In this document: one piece after another, positions 36,941-45,569 of the stretch | Numbering within the stretch: the first letter of the stretch is position 1 | Layout of the letters: every line of letters begins with the position of its first letter | From: Pontiellaceae bacterium B1224 | Lineage (GTDB): Bacteria; Verrucomicrobiota; Kiritimatiellia; Kiritimatiellales; Pontiellaceae | Direction: 5' to 3' | NCBI GenBank assembly: GCA_029432815.1 | Contig: JAROBA010000011.1 | Coordinates: 1-64,000 of the forward strand | Length of the DNA stretch: 64,000 bases | Made by a program: the position numbers and the translations under genes | The notes under the pieces: generated by a model | Told to the model about the DNA's origin: nothing | Databases searched by the model: none | What the model saw: the letters and a program-made list of their open reading frames with translations, nothing else

Positions 36941-36987
36941 TTCCAAGGGTTGGAAACCCAAACACGATATGTTTCCAATCCTTGGAA
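36941..36987. repeat. Two TTCCARNNNYTGGAA palindromes between genes
   Basis: Exact copies at 36941-36955 (centre AGGGT, identical to the copy at 10388) and 36973-36987 (centre ATCCT), 32 bases apart, directly after the heparinase-like gene. The spacing resembles the pair at 10388-10430, which also follows the last gene of a cluster. Confidence 0.85.
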
Positions 36988-37089
36988 TATTTATTGCGGA
37001 AAACGTCAGCTCACCGAGGGCCGAAGCATCAAAAAGCTGGAGGGGGAGGCATGATGGGCGAGCTGATGCTGGAAGGCTTGAACGCGGTT

Positions 37090-37149
37090 GCAGGCGGGCC
37101 GCCTGCGGTACGTCTTGTGCCGCGGCTGTATCGCAGGCGGCCCGCCTGC
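37090..37149. repeat. Perfect 18-base inverted repeat with self-palindromic arms
   Basis: Arms GCAGGCGGGCCGCCTGCG (37090-37107) and its exact reverse complement (37132-37149) around a 24-base loop. Each arm also folds on itself (GCAGGC/GCCTGC). CTTTTC follows, so it might stop transcription from the cluster upstream, but the nested GC-rich palindromes look more like a REP element. The surrounding 36988-37244 shows no gene. Confidence 0.7.
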
Positions 37150-37424
37150 CTTTTCGCATCGCTTCCGTCAGGGCAAGAACGGGGCCAGAGTGAAGTAACC
37201 CCAGTTTAATGGATACCCGAAAAGGGCCCGTCAGCAATCCATAATCAGAAATCGGCAATATCACCTGCTCGCACGCTAACCACCGTGGTGATGTCATCGC
37301 TCGCAGCAATGAAAGCGGCGCATTAACATCTTTCGCCCTATACGAAGCCTACGGAACACGCCCATACGAATGGGGCGATGATCCAGACCGTCAGAAAGCC
37401 AATACCAAAGAAGAAGAGAGCGAT

Positions 37425-38168
37425 TTGGGGCTGTTGAATGAAGGCATGCGCTATCGGGATTTAGATACGGGCGTATTTCTGACGAGAGACCCGATTGGGT
37501 ATGGCGATGGACCTAATGTTTATTGTTATGTGCATTGTAATCCGATTACTAGGTTTGATCCGTTGGGGTTGGCTGATATATTATGGAAGAAAGGCGAGGA
37601 TGTTACACAGGAAGAGCTTGAATCTGCTCAGGAAAACTATGAAAGACAGAAGACATATCGGAATGCCGATGGAAGTAAACCAGAGTCAGTAAAACGAATG
37701 GAGTGGCTTGAATCAACGGCGAATAAACATGATGTGACTATAAATCTTCAAAAAGATTATGCTTACGGAAATGGCGCGATGGCAGATGATAAAATCGGTG
37801 CAAAAGACCCCGAAAAAGGTTCTACAACCTATGTTATTATTGATCTGAATTCGATAGGAACGTCGTATGAGGCGGAAAAGAATATAAAGAAGGACCTAGG
37901 GGCTACCTTTGCTCATGAGGTTGCAGGGCATGCATACAATAACGCAAAAGGCGAGTCCCTGATAGGAGCAGACAAGAATGACCCAGACAGAATGAAAAAG
38001 GAGGAGCAAAGTGCAACCTACATTGAAAACACACATAGGGCCGCGAGGCACCTTCGTCAGCGAACAACGTATTCTGGACTAAGGAAAGTAAAGCAGGTTC
38101 CTAAGCAGAGCGGGCCTATCATTACAAAACCATCGCAATCCGATCTATCAAAGAGGGATGAGGCATGA
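37425..38168 (+). CDS. Orphan Rhs C-terminal tip with putative metallopeptidase toxin
   Basis: 247 residues if TTG 37425 is used; the same frame is open from 37245 and already encodes Rhs sequence there (NHRGDVIARS, FALYEAYGTRPYEWGDD), so the piece is a 5'-truncated Rhs gene. Residues 1-45 carry the Rhs core end: GMRYRDLDTGVFLTRDPIGY, then DPLGL, the usual cleavage boundary. The variable C-terminal region beyond it is a toxin-like domain with HEVAGH (ATFAHEVAGHAYNNAKGES), a zinc metallopeptidase-type HExxH motif. The base composition is AT-rich compared with neighbours. The stop overlaps the next start (ATGA). This is the layout of an orphan Rhs tip with its immunity gene; expression of the fragment without the Rhs shell is uncertain. 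Confidence 0.75.
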   Translation: MGLLNEGMRYRDLDTGVFLTRDPIGYGDGPNVYCYVHCNPITRFDPLGLADILWKKGEDVTQEELESAQENYERQKTYRNADGSKPESVKRMEWLESTANKHDVTINLQKDYAYGNGAMADDKIGAKDPEKGSTTYVIIDLNSIGTSYEAEKNIKKDLGATFAHEVAGHAYNNAKGESLIGADKNDPDRMKKEEQSATYIENTHRAARHLRQRTTYSGLRKVKQVPKQSGPIITKPSQSDLSKRDEA

Positions 38169-38701
38169 AAACCACTATATTGTTACTGATTCTGTCCGCA
38201 CTATGCTCCTGTAGGTGTCCGACTAGCACAGAAAGCGGAAGAAAAGTTGATGCCGCGATTCGCATAGGAAATGATGGCAAGTCTGTGTACCTCATTCCTT
38301 TTGTGCATAACATTTCAAATTGTGAAAATATAGAAATATATCAGAACCCCATCACTGCCATTAAAATAGAATCGGTGCATGTCGATGGGAAATTGCTTGA
38401 CCCCATGTCTGATAGTGTATGTCTTGATGAAATAGATCAAGCATCGTGTAGATCACCAAATGATTCTTACATATATATGTTGCACTCCGATTTTTTGATA
38501 TCACTGATAGAGTTTTCATCCAAAGGATTTAGTGCTGTCAGGTATTCTTTACCCAAAAAATACAATAAAGCAGTTATTGTATATCGGATCAGAAATGTCG
38601 ACGGCCTATCTGGAATAGAAAATACAGTTTCATTGTATCAAGATCATGAAGCGCGGAAAAAAGAAGTTCCTGTTGATTTTAGTGATTCTAGCGATTGGTA
38701 A
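38165..38701 (+). CDS. Putative lipoprotein, candidate immunity protein
   Basis: 178 residues. The start overlaps the Rhs tip stop by four bases (ATGA), so translation is coupled. N terminus MKTTILLLILSALCSCRCP is a lipoprotein-type signal, with LCSC (Cys16) as the likely lipobox. The rest is unrecognised, beta-rich, and contains several cysteines. In Rhs systems the gene just after the toxin tip encodes its immunity protein, so that role is the best guess; an envelope location would fit a toxin acting outside the cytoplasm. It is AT-rich like the toxin region, which supports joint acquisition. Confidence 0.6.
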   Translation: MKTTILLLILSALCSCRCPTSTESGRKVDAAIRIGNDGKSVYLIPFVHNISNCENIEIYQNPITAIKIESVHVDGKLLDPMSDSVCLDEIDQASCRSPNDSYIYMLHSDFLISLIEFSSKGFSAVRYSLPKKYNKAVIVYRIRNVDGLSGIENTVSLYQDHEARKKEVPVDFSDSSDW

Positions 38702-38918
38702 GAAATGGAGTTGTGGCGGTGGTGGGGCCGAAAACTAATCCAGATCGGAAACAACCGTAAACATTGATCGAAATGCAAGAAGCCCTCCAGAAGATGTCCG
38801 TTCTCTGCTAGCGGGATGAATCTTGCAAGGCGTCTAACCTCCAACTTTTGCGCCTTTTTATATCTCCGCACTGAGGGTTACTTGACTGAGTTTGTATAGT
38901 GCTTCGTTTAGGAGAAGC

Positions 38919-39128
38919 ATGGATTACAAGATGACAGAAGTTGATATTTCAAAAGCACTCAGGGAAGATTCGTATTTGGATGAAGGTCATGAAACGTGTG
39001 GTGGGGTTGGTGAACTGATTCCATTGTTAAAGGTGCTGAGGTTTAAAGCACAGCATTCTACAAGGGTCTTTGAATCGACTCAGGTCCATGAGAAGGGTGT
39101 TATCTATCCATCGTATTGGTTGAGGTGA
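38919..39128 (+). CDS. Small hypothetical protein, possibly broken
   Basis: 69 residues (MDYKMTEVDISKALREDSYL...). A ribosome binding site (TAGGAG) stands close before the ATG. The product is not recognised. Just after the stop another frame continues with a plausible protein-like run (VRYDDPDRIRAFNDG), so the gene may be frameshifted. It follows the Rhs module in the AT-rich island and could be a leftover of a toxin-related or mobile gene. Existence as a real gene is uncertain. Confidence 0.3.
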   Translation: MDYKMTEVDISKALREDSYLDEGHETCGGVGELIPLLKVLRFKAQHSTRVFESTQVHEKGVIYPSYWLR

Positions 39129-39733
39129 GATATGATGATCCTGACCGAATACGGGCGTTTAATGATGGTTGATATTCGTTCGCCGCATAAAAATAAATTC
39201 ACCGTCCTGAAAATATTCACAACCGAGATTCCAATATTTGGAACCCCTGAAACCGACCTTTTAGGGGTGGGTAAATATTCTGATTCCCAACCAAAATAAT
39301 TTTCTAAAATTTCAATTTATCGGAATAGCTATACCACCTTCTCAGAATCGGAGACTTATATGGTAGAGATTTCAACGCTCGATTGCTTATTCCTTCACCG
39401 TCAAAATAAATGACTCTGGTCGGTTGTTCGTTCGGGGTGCTAGTATTGCGATTGATTCACTACACCCACCGTAAACATTGGTGTTTATTATACTCACCGC
39501 CGCCAGAATAGAATGGTTTCTGCAAATACCGTATGTTTTAAGAAGATAATGCCCGATTTTTTTTCAGCTTTTACCCGTTCCTTGTATTGGTGATCCGTCA
39601 TTCCTTCAGAATTGAGTCTGGTTGGTTGATCTTTCATGTATCAAGACATTAACCGTCTGGGGAGTTGGTGCTGTCACAGCTCTATTATGAAGGTTTTAGA
39701 GGGTATCGTTCTGATTCCAGTATAGTAGACCTC
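39129..39733. other. AT-rich gap without a recognisable gene
   Basis: Short frames only and no recognisable protein on either strand. It holds one exact dispersed palindrome at 39229-39243 (centre ATATT). It looks like decayed accessory DNA between the Rhs module and the repeat block. Confidence 0.6.
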
Positions 39734-39851
39734 GTGAAGGGGTCGGTGAAGGGGTCGTGAAGGGGTCGGGCCGCCTAAATCGTCATGTGAAGGGGTCGGT
39801 GAAGGGGTCGTGAAGGGGTCGGTGAAGGGGTCGGGCCGCCTAAATCGTCAT
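39734..39851. repeat. Tandem repeats of GTGAAGGGGTCG
   Basis: Two blocks, 39734-39786 and 39787-39851. Each consists of three or four tandem copies of GTGAAGGGGTCG(G), and both end with the same GGGCCGCCTAAATCGTCAT. The second block has one extra unit. This looks like replication-slippage growth of a small repeat with its flank. No spacers of constant length exist, so it is not a CRISPR. Confidence 0.85.
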
Positions 39852-40504
39852 TGAGAGGAAAGCGCTGGGGTCAGGTCTGAATATTCAACATTGATATGCG
39901 GGGTTCAGACAAGGGGGCAGAGTACCGGGCTGAACGCAAGTGGCATTCGGTGAATAAGTTCAGGTATGGTAGGATGGTCTCCGCTGAAAAATGGTCCTGT
40001 TAAAAGAAATCCCGCATCCCCCGTTCGAGCGGAAGGCCATCGCCCCTCCATCAGTCGGTAGGGAAGGCTGTCCCAGCCGTCCATCCGCAGAATCCGCCCC
40101 GATGCTAAGGCATGCGGTTCGAGGTCATGGACCTCGGCTACACTTTTCCAAGGTTCGTTATGCTCATGCGAAAGGCGCTGAGGGCATCGCCTCTCCATTT
40201 CCAGAGGTTGGAATTCCAATCGCGGTAAAATAATCCTGTCATTTCATGATCCTGTTAAAAGAAATTCCGTCTTTCCCATTCGAGCGGTAGGCGCTGAGGT
40301 CATCGCCCCTCCAGCGGTCGGTAGGGCTAGCGGTCCGTTTACCCCTCCACTGCGGGGAGCCGTCCATCCGCAGAATCCTCCGCCTCGTAGTCGCACGTTG
40401 AACGATTGAGCAGTATCGATACGATTTTCAAAGAGCCGGCTTGGTCTCAAGTTAAATGGGATAGGCGGACATCTCCCAACGCCTGCTTTTTTTTACCTTT
40501 TAAT
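39852..40504. repeat. Decayed direct repeats, no gene
   Basis: A segment starting TCCTGTTAAAAGAAAT occurs at 39995-40098 and again at 40250-40383, both running through ATCGCCCCTCCA to CGTCCATCCGCAGAATCC with internal insertions or deletions. A third partial copy (GGCGCTGAGGGCATCGCCTC) lies near 40172. An exact dispersed palindrome is at 40199-40213. The start of the segment has GGGGTCAGGTCTGAATATTC, a type of sequence often left by small transposons. No coding region is supported. Confidence 0.6.
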
Positions 40505-40542
40505 GTCTCGATCGTAGGAATCGGCGCATATAGATCTGTGTA
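40505..40542 (+). promoter_or_regulatory. Conserved upstream element, copy 2
   Basis: Same layout as 16864-16901: GTCTCGATCG, four variable bases, AATCGGCGCATATAGATC, one variable base, GTGTA. It ends 27 bases before the ATG of the heparinase-like gene that opens the third cluster. A T-rich run precedes both copies. Candidate shared promoter and operator. Confidence 0.65.
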
Positions 40543-40569
40543 TCTAAAATTTTGATTAAGGATGATGAC

Positions 40570-43500
40570 ATGGTTATGAAAAGGATTTTACTCGCAGTGT
40601 GCATGTGTTCGTTGGTGGCTCAGGCCGAGCTGCGCATGAATGTCGGAAGTTCAGACTTATCCGATTGGTCCGGTATTTCCAAGGTTCGGAGGGGGAGTGC
40701 CACGATTCAGAGCGGCGATACGATTTCGTATACCTATGAAAACATGAATCGTCGGTATTCCGGCATGATGCGGCCCTTTTTCGGGGATGCGGCCGACTGG
40801 TATGACTACGCCGGTATCTCGTTGGAGGTCAACCTGGGACAGGGCTCGTCGGCAGAAGTGGCTGCTACGTTCAAGACGGACCCGGTCGATCACTCGGAAC
40901 TCAATCCGGCCAGCACCGCGAAGGTGTTGATTAACGGCAAAGGGTGGCAACGGATTTTCCTGCCATGGGATCTGTTTGATGTGAATGTCGGGCAGTTGGG
41001 CAATGCCTTGCAGGCAGTTAAAACCTTGGAAATTACAGCAACGTCTCCCGAAAATAAGACGCTGAAGATTCGCAAGGTTGAATTGACTAAAGGCGAGTTT
41101 ATTGCGCTGGAGTCTTCGGTTCAGGGCCGAGCTACAAAGGCCGGCGGGACGGTTGAGTATAAATTTGAAATCGGGAATACCACCGATGCCATTCTGGGCG
41201 TTCAACTGTTGGTTGAAAAAACGGGCTGGGAATCAATGATCGTTTCGCTGGATGCCTCGTCGTTTGAACTGGCTGCGGGAGAAGTGAAAACGGTTGCGGT
41301 TGAAGTGGCCATTCCGGCCTCGCTGCCGGAAGGTGCGCGCGAGCAGCAGATTATTAAAGCCGTCCCGAATGGGCAGGATGCCGAAACGATTACCTTCTTC
41401 ACGGCCGTTGAAGTGCCGACGCCGAACATTGTGTTTACGGCAGCGGGATGGCAGGCCGTGAAAGATAAAGTTGCGAATGTGGACTGGGCCGCGGAAGAGC
41501 TGGCTGCGTTGGAGAATAAGGTTTCCGGCTGGAAGGTGCCAGCCGGTGAGCCCGTTCGGAAATTTGAGAACCGTAACGAGTATCAACCGATCTTTACGAA
41601 GTATGACGGCGATCATGTGTATGACTGCGGTGTGGCCTATCAACTGACCGGTAATACGGATTATGCCGAAAAGGTTGCACAATTGTTCCGTCGTCTGATC
41701 AGTATGGAAGACGGCTATCCGGTAACCCTGCACGCAGGATCCGGCTCGTTTGTGGGCGAAGGTGTTTTCTTCCAGGGCGCGGCACGGGCATATGACATGG
41801 TGCGGGACTCCGGCGTTTTTACGGACGAAGAGCATGAACTGACTGAACACACCTTCCGTCTGTATATCGAGCGGACGATTAAGGGCAATACGCGCGGCGG
41901 CATCAGCAACTGGAACGTCGCAGAACTGGTGGGTGCTTTTTATTGTGCGCTGGCCCTGCAGGACTGGGACTCCGTCGATGAGCTGCTCAACGCGCCGTCC
42001 GGCATTTATGCGCAGATGGTCCATGGCATTATGGGCGATGGCTGGTGGTATGAATGTGCGGTTGGATATAACACCTGGGTGGCCAGTGAGTTTTCCGAAG
42101 TGGCGCTTGCGCTGGAACCGTGGGGCGTGAACCTGAAAGACCGTAAATTCCTCATCGGCACCACACCGCATTTCTCCTTGCAGGACAGCCGCCGCAAGGG
42201 CGGGTTGCACGGCATGGAGTTTGAAAAGTGGGGCTCCATCAACCAGAATTACATCAGCCTTAAACAGATGTGGGATGCCGCCATTCCGTTCCTGGATTAT
42301 CGCGGTGTAATTTTTGCGGTGAACGATGCGCAGGAAGCGGTCGTGACCGGTAAACCCTATGAGCTGGCCTATGCGATGTATGGCGATCCGGAATATGCGG
42401 CGGTCATTAATCGGGGCGATAAGCGGGACCTGCTCTACGGGGTGCCGGAGATTCCCGACGTGTCATCGGAAAAAATGACGCAGTCGGCCTTTGCCGACAA
42501 TTTCGGCTCCGTCATGTTGCGTTCGCAGACGCCGGACCGCGAGCAGCGCGAGCAGATTCAGGCGGTGTTGCACTATGGTTCGCACGGCGGACATCATGGC
42601 CATTTTGATCGGCTGAATCTAATCAGCCTGATGCGTTATGGTCGCAGCTTCTACAACCCGGAAATGATCTGGTACGGCTACGGCTCCTACCTCTATAAAT
42701 TCCTCGTTCAGACGTCGATGACCAAGAACATGGTGGTGGTCGATCAGAAACAGCAGGTGCCGAAAGAGAGCTTCCGTAAAATGTTCTATACGGGCGATCT
42801 CTTCCAGGCCACGGCCGTGGAAAGCATCTCCAAGTGGAGCCATCCGCCGTATGGAGGAATGACCTATTCCGATCGGTTCGGTGTGACCTTTAAGGAGCAG
42901 TCTGAAAATGAAAACCGCTCGCTCTTTATTCCTGAAGATGCGCCGGAATACGGCATCTGCACCGGCTATACAGAAGATATTCTGCAGCGTCGCTTGATGG
43001 TTATGATGGATGACTATGTGGTGCTCGCGGATTACTACAATGCAGACGAGGAGCACACCTTTGACTGGCTGATCAATATTAAAGGGTTCCAGGGATTGGA
43101 AGCCGGCAAGGTGGAAGAAATTCGCCATGACGCTCAGATGAACACCGACCCTCTCGGCGCTGCCCAGTTTATCACCGACTGCCAGTGGTATCAGACCGAA
43201 GGCACATCCCGCGCTTCCTTTGAAACCCGCTGGGGTAAAGGGGCCGACAATGCCGGTACGCGTTCACCGAACAGCGAAGACGGCGTGCTGAAAATGGATG
43301 TGTTTAATGCCTGGCCGCAGAATAATGAGATCATGATTGGCACCACGCCTGAGAGTCATCGGGCGAACAAGCGCGTGGAATACACCGTATCCGCCGATGG
43401 GGAAACGCTGGTGGATGACAGCACCGGTGCGTGGATTCTTGGTGCAAAAGCTGTAGAAGCAGATCTATCCGGCAAAAAGGAACTGGTGCTGACCACGAAG

Positions 43501-44058
43501 TCCGAAAACAAGTGGAACAATACCATCTTCTGGGGCAATGCCCGATTGATTTTGAAAGATGGCTCGGAGGTCTTCATTTCTTCGCTGCCTGCGACGACAG
43601 ATAATATTATCCAGCCTGAAAAGGCGGGCGAAGATTATTATGGCGGGCCGATTAAAATTGAAGGAATTCAGATGGATCAGTCGATGCCGGGGCAACCGAA
43701 GAACAGTAAAGCGCCCGGCTCCATTACGGTCGATCTGTCCGGAATGGATGTAGTTGCGTTTAAGGCGACGATGGGCGGCGACTTCCCGATGGGCGACGAA
43801 TCGCAGCGCCGCAAAACGATGGCCGTTCGCAGCACGGGAACCGACGCGCGTTATCTGTCGGTCATTGAGCCCTATGAAACGGAATCCGTAATCAAGTCAG
43901 TGACCGCAAAAAGCGCCAGCGAACTGACTGTGGAATTGACTGATGGCCGTGTGCAGGAAATTACCATTTCAGAGTTAGATGGTGAAACCGGCGAAGCAAA
44001 AATTTCCGTTAAGGAATTACGCGACGGTAAACTGATCCGCGAGGAAAAGAGCTTTTAG
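40570..44058 (+). CDS. Large secreted heparinase II/III-like protein
   Basis: 1162 residues. The ATG at 40570 follows AAGGA; signal peptide MVMKRILLAVCMCSLVAQA. Residues about 20-185 form a beta-sandwich of the carbohydrate-binding kind (WYDYAGISLEVNL, GKGWQRIFLPWDLFD), and about 185-285 an Ig-like domain (ATKAGGTVEYKFEIGNTTD). The alpha-toroid runs from about 290 to 640 (RAYDMVRDSGVFTDEEHELT, NWNVAELVGAFYCALA). The beta domain then opens with HYGSHGGHHGHFDRLNLISL, the typical heparinase II/III metal and substrate loop. Near residue 840 the reading FQGLE is encoded by an exact dispersed palindrome (43087-43101). A paralogue of the same length and layout lies at 46766-50275. It probably eliminates at a uronic acid in a sulfated polymer. 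It is the first gene of the third cluster, behind the conserved element. Confidence 0.8.
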   Translation: MVMKRILLAVCMCSLVAQAELRMNVGSSDLSDWSGISKVRRGSATIQSGDTISYTYENMNRRYSGMMRPFFGDAADWYDYAGISLEVNLGQGSSAEVAATFKTDPVDHSELNPASTAKVLINGKGWQRIFLPWDLFDVNVGQLGNALQAVKTLEITATSPENKTLKIRKVELTKGEFIALESSVQGRATKAGGTVEYKFEIGNTTDAILGVQLLVEKTGWESMIVSLDASSFELAAGEVKTVAVEVAIPASLPEGAREQQIIKAVPNGQDAETITFFTAVEVPTPNIVFTAAGWQAVKDKVANVDWAAEELAALENKVSGWKVPAGEPVRKFENRNEYQPIFTKYDGDHVYDCGVAYQLTGNTDYAEKVAQLFRRLISMEDGYPVTLHAGSGSFVGEGVFFQGAARAYDMVRDSGVFTDEEHELTEHTFRLYIERTIKGNTRGGISNWNVAELVGAFYCALALQDWDSVDELLNAPSGIYAQMVHGIMGDGWWYECAVGYNTWVASEFSEVALALEPWGVNLKDRKFLIGTTPHFSLQDSRRKGGLHGMEFEKWGSINQNYISLKQMWDAAIPFLDYRGVIFAVNDAQEAVVTGKPYELAYAMYGDPEYAAVINRGDKRDLLYGVPEIPDVSSEKMTQSAFADNFGSVMLRSQTPDREQREQIQAVLHYGSHGGHHGHFDRLNLISLMRYGRSFYNPEMIWYGYGSYLYKFLVQTSMTKNMVVVDQKQQVPKESFRKMFYTGDLFQATAVESISKWSHPPYGGMTYSDRFGVTFKEQSENENRSLFIPEDAPEYGICTGYTEDILQRRLMVMMDDYVVLADYYNADEEHTFDWLINIKGFQGLEAGKVEEIRHDAQMNTDPLGAAQFITDCQWYQTEGTSRASFETRWGKGADNAGTRSPNSEDGVLKMDVFNAWPQNNEIMIGTTPESHRANKRVEYTVSADGETLVDDSTGAWILGAKAVEADLSGKKELVLTTKSENKWNNTIFWGNARLILKDGSEVFISSLPATTDNIIQPEKAGEDYYGGPIKIEGIQMDQSMPGQPKNSKAPGSITVDLSGMDVVAFKATMGGDFPMGDESQRRKTMAVRSTGTDARYLSVIEPYETESVIKSVTAKSASELTVELTDGRVQEITISELDGETGEAKISVKELRDGKLIREEKSF

Positions 44059-44125
44059 AGTAGAACAAGCGTCTCGCTTGTTGGCCCCGCAACAGGAGCA
44101 AGCGGGACATATGCTCTACTTTTTT
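44059..44125 (+). terminator. Branched hairpin terminator
   Basis: Starts at the base after the TAG stop. The outer stem AGTAGA/TCTACT encloses a perfect inner hairpin AACAAGCG-TCT-CGCTTGTT, and a T-run (44120-44125) follows. It may stop or attenuate transcription between the heparinase-like gene and GH29. The branched form also recalls a REP element. Confidence 0.6.
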
Positions 44126-44177
44126 GGTAAAACAAAAAAATGAAATGTGAATATGAGAACAAATTAGGATACTTCTG

Positions 44178-45551
44178 ATGATTAAAAAAACAGTTCTAGC
44201 ATTGGCCCTCGGATGGCTCGGGCAGATGGCCGCCGCGGGGGATGCAGAAGCATCCGCGGCAGCGGGTGACCGGATGGAATGGTGGCAGGATGCGCGCTTC
44301 GGTATGTTCATCCATTGGGGGGTGTATTCAAAAGCGGGCGGGGAATGGAAGGGCACAACCGATCACGGCGAGTGGCTTCAGTTTACCGCCAAGATCCCGT
44401 TGGCGGAATATACCGAGTTTGCCCGGGGATTTAATCCGGTCGATTTCGATGCCGAGGAGTGGGTGCAGATTGCGAAAGACGCCGGCATGAAATACATGGT
44501 GATCACCACCAAACACCACGACGGGTTCGCGATGTTTGATTCGCCGTCCAATGAATACAACATTGTAGACTGGACGCAATTTGGGCGTGATCCGATTAAA
44601 GAACTGGCCGATGCCAGTCACGACGCGGGTATTCATTTCGGCGTCTACTATTCGCTGGGCCGCGACTGGCATGACCCCGATGTGCCGACCGGTGGAGAAA
44701 AAGGCCGCTCTGCGGGCGACCGCAGCAACCTGATCGACTACCCCGACGAAAGCATCAAGGACTTTTCAAAATATTTTGAACGCAAAGTGAAGCCGCAGGT
44801 GCGCGAGCTACTGACGCAGTACGGCGCGGTGGATATTATGTGGTTCGATACCCCCGAAAAAATATCAGCGGAACAGAGCGCGGAACTCTTGGAAATGATC
44901 CGCGAGTTGCAGCCGCAATGCATCGTCAACAACCGGATCGGCAACGGCCTTGGCGACTACGGAACGCCCGAACAGGAAATTCCGGAGGGCCGGAGTGTCA
45001 AGCCCTGGGAAACCTGTATGACGGTGAGTAGCCGCATCTGGGGATACAATAAAACCGTGGGCTATCGCGATTCGGAGGAGCTGATTCGCAACCTGATCGA
45101 TATCAGCAGCAAAAGCGGGAACTATCTGCTGAATGTCGGCCCGACCGGTGAAGGCATTATTCCGTCGGAAAGTGTGGAACGTCTGCAGGCGATGGGCGAC
45201 TGGCTGCGGGTGAACGGCGAGGCCATCTATGCCTGCGGCCCGACCCCGTTTGGCGGCGAAGCGGGGCATTACAGCGATACGGAAAAAGATAAACACGGCA
45301 AACCGAAATTTGTTTCGGACTGGAAATGGCGTGCCACTACAAAGCCCGGGAAACTGTACATCCATATTTTCCAATGGTCGGAAACCATCAAACTTCCAGC
45401 CTTTGGAGAAAAGGTGATTAAGGCCTATTTGCTGGCAGACCCGGATCAAGTTGAGTTAACGTTTACCCAAAGCGATACCGGCATTGTTGTTACCTTGCCG
45501 GAACAAGCGCCCGATGCGGTTGCTTCAGTCGTTTGTCTTGAATTTAAATAG
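44178..45551 (+). CDS. Secreted alpha-L-fucosidase, GH29
   Basis: 457 residues. Signal peptide MIKKTVLALALGWLGQMAAA. GH29 features are clear: EWWQDARFGMFIHWGVYS at the start of the barrel, ITTKHHDGFAMFDS, VDIMWFDTPE with the likely nucleophile Asp224, and NYLLNVGPTGEGIIP near the barrel end, followed by a short C-terminal beta domain (from about 350). The enzyme releases alpha-L-fucose from glycans. In this setting with sulfatases and lyases it points to a fucose-containing substrate. The last domain region carries two one-mismatch dispersed palindromes (45369-45383, 45394-45408). Length is normal for the compact GH29 type. Confidence 0.93.
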   Translation: MIKKTVLALALGWLGQMAAAGDAEASAAAGDRMEWWQDARFGMFIHWGVYSKAGGEWKGTTDHGEWLQFTAKIPLAEYTEFARGFNPVDFDAEEWVQIAKDAGMKYMVITTKHHDGFAMFDSPSNEYNIVDWTQFGRDPIKELADASHDAGIHFGVYYSLGRDWHDPDVPTGGEKGRSAGDRSNLIDYPDESIKDFSKYFERKVKPQVRELLTQYGAVDIMWFDTPEKISAEQSAELLEMIRELQPQCIVNNRIGNGLGDYGTPEQEIPEGRSVKPWETCMTVSSRIWGYNKTVGYRDSEELIRNLIDISSKSGNYLLNVGPTGEGIIPSESVERLQAMGDWLRVNGEAIYACGPTPFGGEAGHYSDTEKDKHGKPKFVSDWKWRATTKPGKLYIHIFQWSETIKLPAFGEKVIKAYLLADPDQVELTFTQSDTGIVVTLPEQAPDAVASVVCLEFK

Positions 45552-45569
45552 AGTGAAGAGGAGAGGGTT

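Noticed and set aside
37021-37209. Short frames starting near GGAGGCATGATG
   Set aside because: Despite a ribosome-binding-like sequence, the frames run through the perfect inverted repeat and show no protein features.
39734-39851. Possible CRISPR array
   Set aside because: The repeat unit is only about 12 bases, directly tandem without unique spacers, and no cas genes are nearby.
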